Below are positions 1 through 7,533 of a stretch of 64,000 nt of DNA, one piece after another. Source of the stretch: Paenibacillus sp. HW567 (GTDB lineage Bacteria; Bacillota; Bacilli; Paenibacillales; Paenibacillaceae); the NCBI RefSeq assembly GCF_000374185.1, contig NZ_KB910518.1:5106838-5170837 (forward strand), in the 5' to 3' direction. Below the pieces are notes generated by a model. That model ran no database searches and was not told where the DNA came from. It saw only the letters and a program-made list of their open reading frames with translations. A program made the position numbers and the translations under genes. Position 1 is the first letter of the stretch. Each line of letters starts with the position of its first letter.

Positions 1-165
1 GTCCACACCGTATTGTCCGGGTGTAATGATCCAGTCCACCCCCTCTTCAATGAGCGGAATCAGCCTGTTCATCAGCGCTTTTTTAATATAGGGTATTCCT
101 TGATGCTTGCTGTCAAAAATGCCGAGCTCATGCGCACGGTACCCTGTTACCAATAAGGTTGTCAT
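1..165 (-). CDS. ypsA: YpsA-like SLOG-family protein, N-terminal part (cut by window edge)
   Basis: Fifty-five codons are visible, reading from an ATG at 165 to the window edge. The product begins MTTLLVTGYRAHELGIF and continues with an aliphatic stretch ending WIITPGQYGVD. This matches the start of the Firmicute YpsA (DUF1273) family as I know it: a first strand with TGYR/K, then HELGIF, then a GQ-G-(V/L)-(D/E) motif, in a Rossmann-like SLOG fold thought to bind a nucleotide-type ligand. Its role is unsettled; in Bacillus it is linked to cell division and lies next to gpsB. A GGAG-type ribosome binding site precedes the ATG. The rest lies outside the window. Confidence 0.85.
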   Translation of the reverse strand, partial: MTTLLVTGYRAHELGIFDSKHQGIPYIKKALMNRLIPLIEEGVDWIITPGQYGVD

Positions 166-198
166 GTGCTGCCTCTCTCCTGTGCTGCTATTATACTT

Positions 199-419
199 TG
201 ATCGTAACTGCGTAGCTTATATATTCTGCATTATATAACATTTCCCGCTGTAATTGCTTTGGGGAAGTAAATTCGGAACAAGCGAAAACCCACCGCGTAA
301 TAGGTTGGCACCCTAACGGTGGGTTTCGCTTGAGCTAGCTATTTTGTTCATGCGCGCCGTGGTGATCCACATGGTCCTAAAGGAGACTTTGCCGTTGGCG
401 CGGCGGAGTCTCCTTTTTT
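199..419 (+). ncRNA. possible small RNA: promoter-like boxes, strong hairpin, terminator
   Basis: No coding sequence is visible here. TTGATC at 199-204 is followed about 16 bases later by TATATT, resembling a sigma-A promoter. Then come a 14-bp inverted repeat, AGCGAAAACCCACCG at 281-295 with CGGTGGGTTTCGCT at 317-330, and a terminator at 379-419. A roughly 190-nt structured transcript would fit. Alternatively the hairpin at 281-330 belongs to the leader of ypsA on the other strand. I recognise no known RNA family. This is inference from layout only. Confidence 0.25.
379..419 (+). terminator. rho-independent terminator
   Basis: The stem AAAGGAGACT (379-388) pairs with AGTCTCCTTT (407-416) and runs into six or seven T on the plus strand. 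No plus-strand gene precedes it, which is the main reason to suspect a small RNA upstream. Confidence 0.7.
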
Positions 420-587
420 AGTATAAGGAAACGTTGAACATCTTGACACCCATTAATTTAGCACTTGTCCATTGGACCGCAACGAAAAGCGTTGATACTG
501 ATTTGATGCGAGTTGCTCCTCAGACCTATTTACCTGTAAACAACTTTTAATGCTGAACACATACCAGCCAGTCGAATTCCCGCCGGC

Positions 588-772
588 CAATTGTATTTAC
601 TGCAATTAAAAAGGTGCAAAGTCCCCTTTTTCTAGTGATAGCTGTATTCTGTACAGTTAAAAATGACGGAAAACCTCTTTTTACAAAATAGCTGTAAATA
701 TAAGTGTACAAAGTGCAATTAGAACAGTTTCCACACAAAAATAGCACTCTTTAATTGCACCAAATACAGTTA
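588..772. repeat. array 1 of four 21-bp palindromes (51-62-51 spacing)
   Basis: Four 21-bp imperfect palindromes of the form TAANTGYA-N5-TRCANTTA start at 588, 639, 701 and 752. Between them are 30, 41 and 30 bases of AT-rich sequence. A second array at 32769-32953 has the same four units at exactly the same spacing. No gene is visible in 420-923; this array is its main content. Confidence 0.8.
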
Positions 773-923
773 GGGCTTAGGTGTGAAGACAGACATGAGC
801 TTAATCGGGTATCTTCCCTCGGGCAACATAAAAAGGGCAACACCCCCAGGCACCGAAGCCCGGAGTATCGCCCTCTTTTGTCATATCTCACTGGTTATTG
901 CCTTGCACCATTTCAAGCTGCAC

Positions 924-2954
924 CTATTGCTTATCCGACAAAATCAGAACTCCCCGGCCCGGGACAACGGCAGTGCCGCTGAATTTCTTGCCGGTCAGCA
1001 GATCGGTGCGTTCAGTAGAGCCGATATCCGCGCTAAGCTCGCCTTCTTTGTGATTCAGCAGGAACAGGTAGGATACACCGTCCTTGACGCGTTGTACGGA
1101 TTCGATGCCTTCCGGTGCGCTTACCAGCGGAGAAATCTCCTGCTCTGCGCACAGGTTCGACAGGAACCCTTGCAGGAATGCCGCATCCGGGCTGGTCGCC
1201 ACATAATAGGCTTTACCTTCGCCAAAGCTGTTCACCGTCAATGCCGGCATGCCTTTGTAGAAGTCGGAGCCGTACTGTGCCAGCACTTCTGCGCCTTCGG
1301 CGTGAATCAGATCGCACAGCAGGTCGCATGGGTACGTGCGGTTCAGCGCCCCCCATTCTTTGTTCATGACGATTTCATTGCTCATTCCCGGCAGCAGCGC
1401 GTCAATTTCCTCGGCCCAGATGCCAAGCACCTTGCGCAGCTCTCCAGGGTAGCCGCCTACGGTAACCAGATCATTTTCATTTACGATTCCGCTGAAATAA
1501 GTGGTAACGAACGTGCCGCCCGCCTTCACGAAGGCTTCAACCTTCTCGGCAAAACCCGGCTTAATCATATACAGCACCGGTGCAATGACGATTTTGTATT
1601 TGGACAGCTCCTCTTCGACACCGATCATATCGGCTTCGATGTTCTGCTGATACAGCGCATCGTAATATTTATGCACTTCATTCACGTAATCCAGCGCTAC
1701 CGAAGGTCCGCTTGAAAGATCAAGCGCCCAGCGGTTTTCCCAATCGTAAATGATCCCGATCTCCGCCTGGCTGCGCGCATCCAGCAACTCGCCGCCAAGC
1801 TGCTCCAGCTCTTTGCCGAGCTCGGCGCATTCCCGGAACACCCGTGTGTGCTCATGTCCCACATGCTCGATCACCGCACCATGGTACTTCTCGCAAGCGC
1901 CGATGGAACGGCGGAGCTGGAAGAACAGCACCGTATCCGCGCCGCGCGCTACCGCCTGATAGCTCCACAGACGCATTACGCCCGGGCGCTTCAGCGAGTT
2001 GTACGGCTGCCAGTTCTGCTGGCTTGGCGTCTGCTCCATCAGCATGAACGGCTGTCCATTTTTGAGGCCGCGCATCAGGTCATGGGTCATTGCTGTATGG
2101 CTGACCGGGGTATCCAGCGACGGATAGTTATCCCAGGAGACCACATCCATGTGCTTGGCCCATTCAAAATAGTTCAGCTCCGGATAGAAGCCCATCAGGT
2201 TGGTTGTAACCGGAACATTCGTGCTGTGCTCCTTGATGGCGTCATATTCGATTTTGTAGCATTCGAGCAGACTGTGGGACATGAACCGGCGGAAATCAAG
2301 GGAGATGCCCTGGAAGTTGGTCCGGTTGCCGTTCCACTCCTCACTCAGCTCGCTCGGCAGGACAATTTCCTCCCAATCATAGAAGGTATGTCCCCAGAAA
2401 CGGGTATTCCACGCTTTGTTGAGGGCATCCAGCGAGCCGTAACGGTCCTTCAGCCAGACGCGGAAAGCCGCTTCGGATTGCTCGGAATAATCGTAGCCGC
2501 CATATTCATTGGAGATATGCCAGGCCACCAGCCCCGGATGGTCCTTGTAGCGCTCGGCGAGCTTGCCTGCAAGCTTGGCGGCAAACTTACGGTACACCGG
2601 ACTGTTCGGATTGGAGTTGTGGCGTCCGCCGAATTTGCGTTTTCTGCCCTGCACATCCACCCGGGTAACTTCGGGATAGCGGTGTGCCATCCAGGCCGGA
2701 TGAGCGCCGGTGCTTGTGGCCAGGCAGACATAGGTTCCATTTTTATATAAGCGGTCCATTAATTCATCAAGTCCTGAGAAATCATATGTGTCTTCAGACG
2801 GCTGAATGAGTGCCCATGAAAATACATTAATCGTCGCAACATCAATACCCGCCAGCTTGAACATCCGTTCATCCTCTGCCCATACCGGGGCGTCCCACTG
2901 CTCAGGATTGTAATCTCCACCATACCAAATCTTCGGCAATTTATCGTTGATCAC
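924..2954 (-). CDS. GH42 beta-galactosidase (no zinc-cysteine cluster)
   Basis: Hydrolyses terminal beta-D-galactosides, probably in the cytoplasm since no signal peptide is seen. The product starts INDKLPKIWYGGDYNPEQW, the typical GH42 opening. The acid/base Glu lies in HISNEYGG (about E150) and the nucleophile Glu in FMLMEQTP (about E307) of the TIM barrel, followed by trimerisation and C-terminal beta domains. Length (676 aa) is normal. It lacks the CxCxxC zinc cluster that the second GH42 at 5152 carries. I chose the GTG at 2954: the upstream GTG at 2963 sits against the AAAGGA ribosome site, while 2954 is 10 bases away and gives the family-typical start. It diverges from an AraC regulator, with a cre-like operator in the shared gap. 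The sugar source (galactan, arabinogalactan, galacto-oligosaccharide) cannot be told from sequence. Confidence 0.93.
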   Translation of the reverse strand: MINDKLPKIWYGGDYNPEQWDAPVWAEDERMFKLAGIDVATINVFSWALIQPSEDTYDFSGLDELMDRLYKNGTYVCLATSTGAHPAWMAHRYPEVTRVDVQGRKRKFGGRHNSNPNSPVYRKFAAKLAGKLAERYKDHPGLVAWHISNEYGGYDYSEQSEAAFRVWLKDRYGSLDALNKAWNTRFWGHTFYDWEEIVLPSELSEEWNGNRTNFQGISLDFRRFMSHSLLECYKIEYDAIKEHSTNVPVTTNLMGFYPELNYFEWAKHMDVVSWDNYPSLDTPVSHTAMTHDLMRGLKNGQPFMLMEQTPSQQNWQPYNSLKRPGVMRLWSYQAVARGADTVLFFQLRRSIGACEKYHGAVIEHVGHEHTRVFRECAELGKELEQLGGELLDARSQAEIGIIYDWENRWALDLSSGPSVALDYVNEVHKYYDALYQQNIEADMIGVEEELSKYKIVIAPVLYMIKPGFAEKVEAFVKAGGTFVTTYFSGIVNENDLVTVGGYPGELRKVLGIWAEEIDALLPGMSNEIVMNKEWGALNRTYPCDLLCDLIHAEGAEVLAQYGSDFYKGMPALTVNSFGEGKAYYVATSPDAAFLQGFLSNLCAEQEISPLVSAPEGIESVQRVKDGVSYLFLLNHKEGELSADIGSTERTDLLTGKKFSGTAVVPGRGVLILSDKQ

Positions 2955-2990
2955 GAATCGCACATCCTTTATAGTATAAGTATATCCTTA

Positions 2991-3005
2991 TTGTAAACGT
3001 TTACT
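2991..3005. promoter_or_regulatory. cre-like / LacI-family operator
   Basis: TTGTAAACGTTTACT contains the perfect palindrome GTAAACGTTTAC and fits the CcpA cre consensus at nearly every position. It lies between the divergent GH42 gene and the AraC gene, about 40 bases upstream of the GH42 start, so it could mediate catabolite control of either. Confidence 0.65.
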
Positions 3006-3074
3006 GTATCGCTTTAAATATAATAATAGCGCCTCACCATATAATAATATGGAACTCAACAGGAGATGAATGTT

Positions 3075-3911
3075 TTGCTTGTGACAGCCCCCCGCAGAAT
3101 TGTGTTTGCCCAGGAAGGCGGACACCCGTTGCCAATTACCCTAGACAGTATGGGGTACAACCCTGATCAGGAAAAAGTATCCCGCCCCGACGGCTACCAT
3201 GCCTACCACTGGCTCCAGACTTCACAGGGCGAAGGCGTGATTCATTGCGAGAACAAACAGCTTACGCTCGCCGAAGGCAGCGGTGTGCTGCTCTTTCCGG
3301 GTACCCCCCACCGTTATGAGGCGCTCTCCGCTGAGCCTTGGTGCACGTATTATCTGACCTTCGAAGGAAGCTCTGCCCGGCAGATTCTCGATTCGCTCGG
3401 CATGAGCGCCAATTCGTTCTACCGCTGGGAGAGTGAAGCTCCGCTGCCACTGATGCTCAAGGAAATGCTCGACCGCCATGATGCCGCTGAAGATATGTTC
3501 AGCCTCGGTGCTTCTACGGATGCTTACCGCTTCCTGATTACCCTGAGCAAATACGGGCAGCTTCACAACAATACCCCCATTTCCCGCAATGTGGACAAGC
3601 TGCAGCCGCTGCTCAAATGGATGGACAGCCACTATGGCGATCCCGATATCGGACTGCATGATCTGGCCGCGCAGTTAGATGTATCCGGGCGCTATCTCAA
3701 CAGCCTGTTCATGCAGACCTTCGGCCTCTCCCCTTACGCCTACTTCGTCCGTCTGCGTATCCGCAAGAGCAAGGAGCTGCTGGTCAGCCGGCCCGATCTC
3801 ACGGTAAAAGCGATCTCGCAGCGGGTCGGCTTCCGCGATGTCAGCCACTTCGTGGCCACCTTCCGCAAGCAGTCGGCGATTACGCCGGAGCAATTTAGGC
3901 GGCTGCACTAA
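3075..3911 (+). CDS. AraC-family transcriptional regulator with cupin-like sensor domain
   Basis: A DNA-binding regulator of about 278 aa. The N-terminal half (residues 1-130) has the AraC arm/cupin pattern: a beta-rich stretch with LLFPGTPHRYEAL, where such proteins bind sugar. The C-terminal 100 residues hold two helix-turn-helix units, LHDLAAQLDVSGRYLNSLF and VKAISQRVGFRDVSHFVATFRKQ, ending ITPEQFRR. It is transcribed away from the GH42 beta-galactosidase across a 120-base gap holding a cre-like site, so it most likely controls that gene. An ATG at 3066 directly abuts the AGGAG ribosome site; the in-frame TTG at 3075 has a normal 9-base spacing, so I prefer it. Confidence 0.9.
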   Translation: MLVTAPRRIVFAQEGGHPLPITLDSMGYNPDQEKVSRPDGYHAYHWLQTSQGEGVIHCENKQLTLAEGSGVLLFPGTPHRYEALSAEPWCTYYLTFEGSSARQILDSLGMSANSFYRWESEAPLPLMLKEMLDRHDAAEDMFSLGASTDAYRFLITLSKYGQLHNNTPISRNVDKLQPLLKWMDSHYGDPDIGLHDLAAQLDVSGRYLNSLFMQTFGLSPYAYFVRLRIRKSKELLVSRPDLTVKAISQRVGFRDVSHFVATFRKQSAITPEQFRRLH

Positions 3912-3952
3912 AGGGCGCGTTGGTGTTAGGGCTTTGAACAAGTTGTGTCTGC

Positions 3953-4154
3953 AGAGGGGAGGAGGAGAATCTCCGTCACTGCGAGAAATGTTTGGACTTT
4001 CGGCCGCTGTTATTCTCGGATTCCTGATTTGAACCGCCAGGTGGTTGGAATCCGAGAATAGCATATGCTTCCGATGCGAGCTTTCCGTTGGAAAGCTTTC
4101 AGGCGGTCGCTATCGCTCCTACAGTTCCAAAATTTCTCTCCGTTCCTCCCCTCT
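3953..4154. repeat. structured dispersed element, copy A
   Basis: A member of the dispersed family also seen at 7309, 31811, 35209 and 50998, recognised by the shared segments GAAATGTTTGGACTT, CGGCCGCTGT, TGATTT-AACCGC and GCTCCTACAGTTCCAAA. Its internal stem, 4011-4023 with 4048-4060, is a perfect 13-bp inverted repeat (TATTCTCGGATTC / GAATCCGAGAATA) unrelated in sequence to the stems of the other copies. The outer ends AGAGGGGAGGA (3953) and TCCTCCCCTCT (4144) also pair. An extra small hairpin sits in its 3' half. Confidence 0.8.
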
Positions 4155-4194
4155 CCTCCTGGGCTTGCACCCAAAACCATTCAAACCCTAAAGC

Positions 4195-4315
4195 TCCGCG
4201 GCTGATTAGAACACAGCGCGGAAAGCAGTACAGACGTGCGCGGCTGTTAAGAACAGCGCGCAAACACAGCAATACATGAAAATCTAAACTCGGCTGCTAT
4301 GGGCAGCGAGCAATA
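4195..4315. repeat. three tandem hairpin units of about 42 bp
   Basis: Three successive units each form a GC-rich hairpin: CCGCGGCTG...CAGCGCGG, GCGCGGCTGTT...AACAGCGCGC, and CTCGGCTGC...GCAGCGAG. They are separated by A-rich spacers containing CAGTACA or CAATACA. The stems differ but each pairs with itself. No gene is visible between 4155 and 4440. Confidence 0.55.
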
Positions 4316-4440
4316 CAATACATACAGACCCAGAGTGCAAGCTCGACGTGTATAAGCCCCTCGCAGCGCAAATTAGTGCTCAACACTGAAGCCCCTCAAT
4401 TGCTTACATCATATAAGCCTTGGCATACAGCCAACCGGAT

Positions 4441-5053
4441 CGCCAGCGGGAATTTGTCCGCTTAACTTTGTCGAAATCCCGATTTTAGTGGCGCCAGCGG
4501 GAATTTGTCCACTTAATTTTTGCCGAAAACCAGCTTCAAAGCCCGCAGGGGGCGAATTAGTGGTACTGTTTCCCCACTAGTAGAGCGTCAGATTTACAAT
4601 GGAGGAGTAGGGCGTGGGATGCCCGAAGGACAGAAGGCGTGGAGCGCTCCTCCCTCAGGCATCCCCCTTCCCAGACGGGGTTCGTTCTTGAATTTGCGTT
4701 TGGCTCGGCGTTACGGACTGTGGTGCGCTTAATTCCGATGAGAGTCACGGCTTGGGGAAGTTACGGACACCACGGGCTTTATGATCGAATATTCCGCTCC
4801 TAAACGTTCCTTTGGGAGACCATAAGCGCCCGTCGGTCCGTTAAGCCGCAAAAATTGACGTTTTCTTGCGAATAACGCCTCTCAAGTCCGTAAGGAGCCG
4901 ACACGGCTGCTGCGGTTTCTTTTCACCCACCCCTGTGTGTATGACCTCACCCACAGATTTAGCTCTGATGCCGGACTACGGCTGTTTGGGGAGCCCATAC
5001 GCTTAATGGACTACGGCTGTTCCGGGAGTCCATACGCTTAAATTAGTGGTACA
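4441..5053. repeat. mosaic of short direct repeats around the 400-bp repeat
   Basis: CGCCAGCGGGAATTTGTCC occurs twice between 4450 and 4511. AATTAGTGGTAC occurs at 4555-4566 and again at 5042-5053, bracketing the 400-bp repeat. At 4974-5041 there are two 35-bp tandem units of the form GGACTACGGCTGTT...CCATACGCTTAA. No coding sequence is visible in 3912-5151. Confidence 0.65.
4577..4976 (+). repeat. 400-bp repeat, copy 1 (inverted copy at 60104-60504)
   Basis: From CTAGTAGAGCGTCAG to GCTCTGATGCCGGAC this segment matches the reverse complement of 60104-60504, at roughly 85-90 percent identity by eye. It contains repeated short phrases such as TTACGGAC and CCGTTAAGCC. The short reading frames inside are interrupted and not conserved between copies, so a non-coding repeat is likelier than a gene. 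Confidence 0.85.
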
Positions 5054-5151
5054 AATTCCATTTGCATGAAGAACCCCTTCGGAATTCCACTCACTCTCTG
5101 CTCACACAACAATGAAGCACCGCAGGCCCGCCCCCCGCTCACTTTCCCCCG

Positions 5152-7149
5152 CTACAGCTTCAATATCTCCACCCCGTAAGGCGCAAGCGCCAGCTCGCCA
5201 GAGCGCTCCCCGCCGTCGAGCACGCTGGAATAGCGGCGCGACAGCGGAACAGCCTGAGGCTGCCGGCTCAGGTTCAGCAGGAACAGGAAGCTGCCGCTCT
5301 CCCCGCTGCGGACACTAGCCTGAACGCCTTCCGGCAGGCCCGCGAAGCGCAGCAGACCCTCCTTCTCCGCCACTCCTTCCAGCAGGCCGGACCAGTAGCT
5401 CTCTTCGGCATGGGTGCCGAAGTAATAAACCTGTCCCTTACCGAAACGGTTGACGGTAACAGCCGGGATGCCGGCATAGAAATCATCGCCATACCAGGCG
5501 ATAGGCTCAGCCGTAACCGGCGTGAGCAGATCATTCCACTGGCTGCATGCATAGGCAGTGCCCTCTTCATCCACAATGCTGTGCGGCTCTGTGCCGATTG
5601 GATCATACTCATCCACACGCACCCCGGCAGCATGGCTCAGCAGGCCGGGCAATTGCTGCATCACCGCTACATTGTTCATGTGCTTCACCCCGCTGCGGTT
5701 CGTAAGGATCAGCGTGCCGCCTTCCGCTGCAAAAGCCTCAAAACCCGCAGCAGCCTCCTCATCCATCAGATAAAGACTTGGGGCAATGACCACTTTGTAG
5801 CCATCCAGCGCTTCTCTCCAGTTGATGACATCACAGCCGATGCCGAGCTTCGTAAGCACACGGTGATATTGCTTGATATTCTCGTAATAATCCATGTTCT
5901 CCACCTGCGGCTGGATGTCCAGCGCGACTAGCTGCTCGTGGGAATTCAGGATTGCGGCCTCATTCTTCAGCACCGTTCCCTTCAGCAGATCCGACAACTG
6001 ATTGACCTCCCCCGCGAACTGGGTGAACTCCGCGAACCGGCGTCCCGGTACATTGCTGTGGTCGATCAGCCCATGCCAGAACTGCTCCGCTCCGGCTGCT
6101 GCGCTTCTCCAGCGGAAATGCACCACGGTATCCGCGCCTCTGGCGATGGCCTGCCAGGCATATGCACGGATGAATCCGGGATATGGTGTGCGCCACATCG
6201 GCATCCAGCAGACCGGTGACCCGCTTAGCTGCTCCATGATCCAGAAATTTTGCCGCTTAATGCCGCGGGTCAGATCCAGAGACAACGCTCCGCTGTAAGG
6301 AGTGGTAGACTGCTTGGCCGGAGAGGTGTTCGGATAATAGTCAAAAGCCGCCACATCCAGTTCCTCCCCCACCGGATACAGATTCAAGCGCTGCGGATAG
6401 CTGTGGAAGTTATGGGTGATGAAATGCTCAGGACATACGGTTCGCAGAATATCTATCTGCGCTTTCTGGAAATCGGCCACCGCTTCCCACTGAAAACGCT
6501 GAAAATCAAGCAAAAGCGACGGATTCTGATGGGGCGAACCGCCGTACGGAACCGTCAGTTGCTCCCAAACGCTATACTCCCCGCTCCAGACCACCGTCCC
6601 CCAAGCCTCATTAACGTTCTCCAGAGATCCGTATTTCCCCTTCACCCAGGTACGAAAGGCGTTGTTGCAAGAATCGCAGTGACAATCTAGCATGCCGAAT
6701 TCGTTGTCGGTCTGCCAGCCGATCACAGCCGGATGGCTGCTGTAATGCCGCGCGAGACGGTCTATCATACGGTTTCCGTATTTACGGAGCGAGGCACTGT
6801 TATAACACCGGTGCCCGCGCACCCCTTCATGAAAAATCCGCCCGTCCGCAAACACCGGCAGCACATCGGGATAATCATGCGTCAGCCAGCGCGGCGGCGT
6901 AGCCGTGGGGGTCCCGATAACGACCAGCAGGCCGTACTTATGGAACAGGCCAATTGCACGATCCAGCCAGCCGAACTGGAAATCTCCCTCCGAAGGCTCC
7001 AGCCGGCTCCAGGCAAACTCCGCCACCCGGACCACCCGGACGCCGCTTTCCTTCATTAGCTTAACATCCGGCTCCCACAACGATTCATCCCAGTGCTCAG
7101 GATAGTAATCAACCCCTACCTGAACATTCATATAGCTGTCTCTAGCCAC
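5152..7149 (-). CDS. GH42 beta-galactosidase with Cys zinc cluster
   Basis: A 665-aa GH42 enzyme releasing galactose from beta-galactosides, with no signal peptide (cytoplasmic). Motifs: VGVDYYPEHW near the start, acid/base Glu in QTDNEFG (E150), nucleophile Glu in FWIMEQLSG (E306). C115, C156, C158 and C161 (GHRC, DCHCDSC) match the zinc-binding cysteines known in thermophilic GH42 enzymes. The GTG at 7149 is preceded by AAGGGGG at 9 bases; an ATG six codons later (MNVQVGVDYY) is also possible. It lies downstream of a sugar ABC operon read in the same direction, but a terminator and a dispersed repeat separate them, so it is probably transcribed on its own. Only about 30 percent of the visible residues seem shared with the other GH42 here, so this is not a recent duplicate. 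Confidence 0.94.
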   Translation of the reverse strand: MARDSYMNVQVGVDYYPEHWDESLWEPDVKLMKESGVRVVRVAEFAWSRLEPSEGDFQFGWLDRAIGLFHKYGLLVVIGTPTATPPRWLTHDYPDVLPVFADGRIFHEGVRGHRCYNSASLRKYGNRMIDRLARHYSSHPAVIGWQTDNEFGMLDCHCDSCNNAFRTWVKGKYGSLENVNEAWGTVVWSGEYSVWEQLTVPYGGSPHQNPSLLLDFQRFQWEAVADFQKAQIDILRTVCPEHFITHNFHSYPQRLNLYPVGEELDVAAFDYYPNTSPAKQSTTPYSGALSLDLTRGIKRQNFWIMEQLSGSPVCWMPMWRTPYPGFIRAYAWQAIARGADTVVHFRWRSAAAGAEQFWHGLIDHSNVPGRRFAEFTQFAGEVNQLSDLLKGTVLKNEAAILNSHEQLVALDIQPQVENMDYYENIKQYHRVLTKLGIGCDVINWREALDGYKVVIAPSLYLMDEEAAAGFEAFAAEGGTLILTNRSGVKHMNNVAVMQQLPGLLSHAAGVRVDEYDPIGTEPHSIVDEEGTAYACSQWNDLLTPVTAEPIAWYGDDFYAGIPAVTVNRFGKGQVYYFGTHAEESYWSGLLEGVAEKEGLLRFAGLPEGVQASVRSGESGSFLFLLNLSRQPQAVPLSRRYSSVLDGGERSGELALAPYGVEILKL

Positions 7150-7198
7150 TCATCCATTCCCCCTTCATAGGCGTCATGCTTTTACCATTCGATTTTAT

Positions 7199-7245
7199 CA
7201 AAAAGACACCCCGCCTCACATCAATGATGGGAAGACGGAGTGTCC
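7199..7245 (-). terminator. terminator of the sugar ABC operon
   Basis: On the minus strand GGACACTCCGTC pairs with GGCGGGGTGTC, then TTTTTGAT. It ends the transcript that leaves the binding-protein gene at 7534 and crosses the dispersed element. Confidence 0.75.
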
Positions 7246-7308
7246 TTTGCAAATCCACTTTTTCCAAAAACAAGCTTGATCCCTATTGGACCTCTCTGTA
7301 TGTTGTCA

Positions 7309-7523
7309 ATATAAGTTGAACTTTAGTTTTTCATATTCGGGCCTAGTTGTAACTGCGGGGAATGTTTGGACTTCCAGCCGCTGTTGCCTGCAGATTTCTT
7401 GATTTGTACCGCTCTTCGCGGTGGAAATCCGCAGGCAAAGGCGGACGCTACCGCTCTTCCAGTTCCAAACTTCCCCTCCGTTACTTCTGCCCTTTTTATT
7501 CTTCTTTCAAGTTCAACTTATAT
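7309..7523. repeat. structured dispersed element, copy B, with perfect 15-bp terminal inverted repeats
   Basis: The ends are ATATAAGTTGAACTT (7309-7323) and AAGTTCAACTTATAT (7509-7523), exact reverse complements. Inside, GGGGAATGTTTGGACT pairs with AGTTCCAAACTTCCCC, and the variable stem 7386-7398 (GCCTGCAGATTTC) pairs with 7424-7436 (GAAATCCGCAGGC) around a small ACCGC/GCGGT hairpin. The element begins 10 bases beyond the stop of the binding-protein gene. Confidence 0.85.
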
Positions 7524-7533
7524 GTTTCAAGCC

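Noticed and set aside
281..330. T-box or other riboswitch, because AGGGTG and ACGCGG appear on the minus strand
   Set aside because: The spacing and the specificity-loop stems of a T-box are absent, and the downstream gene is not an aminoacyl-tRNA or amino-acid gene.
1848..2750. Long plus-strand frames opposite the GH42, GH36 and GH2 genes
   Set aside because: They mirror GC-rich codon use of the real gene on the other strand and have no recognisable product or ribosome site.
4195..4345. A CRISPR array
   Set aside because: Units are not near-identical, spacers are short and A-rich, and no cas gene is nearby.
4557..4748. Short frames in the 400-bp repeat as genes
   Set aside because: Frames are not conserved in the second copy at 60104-60504.
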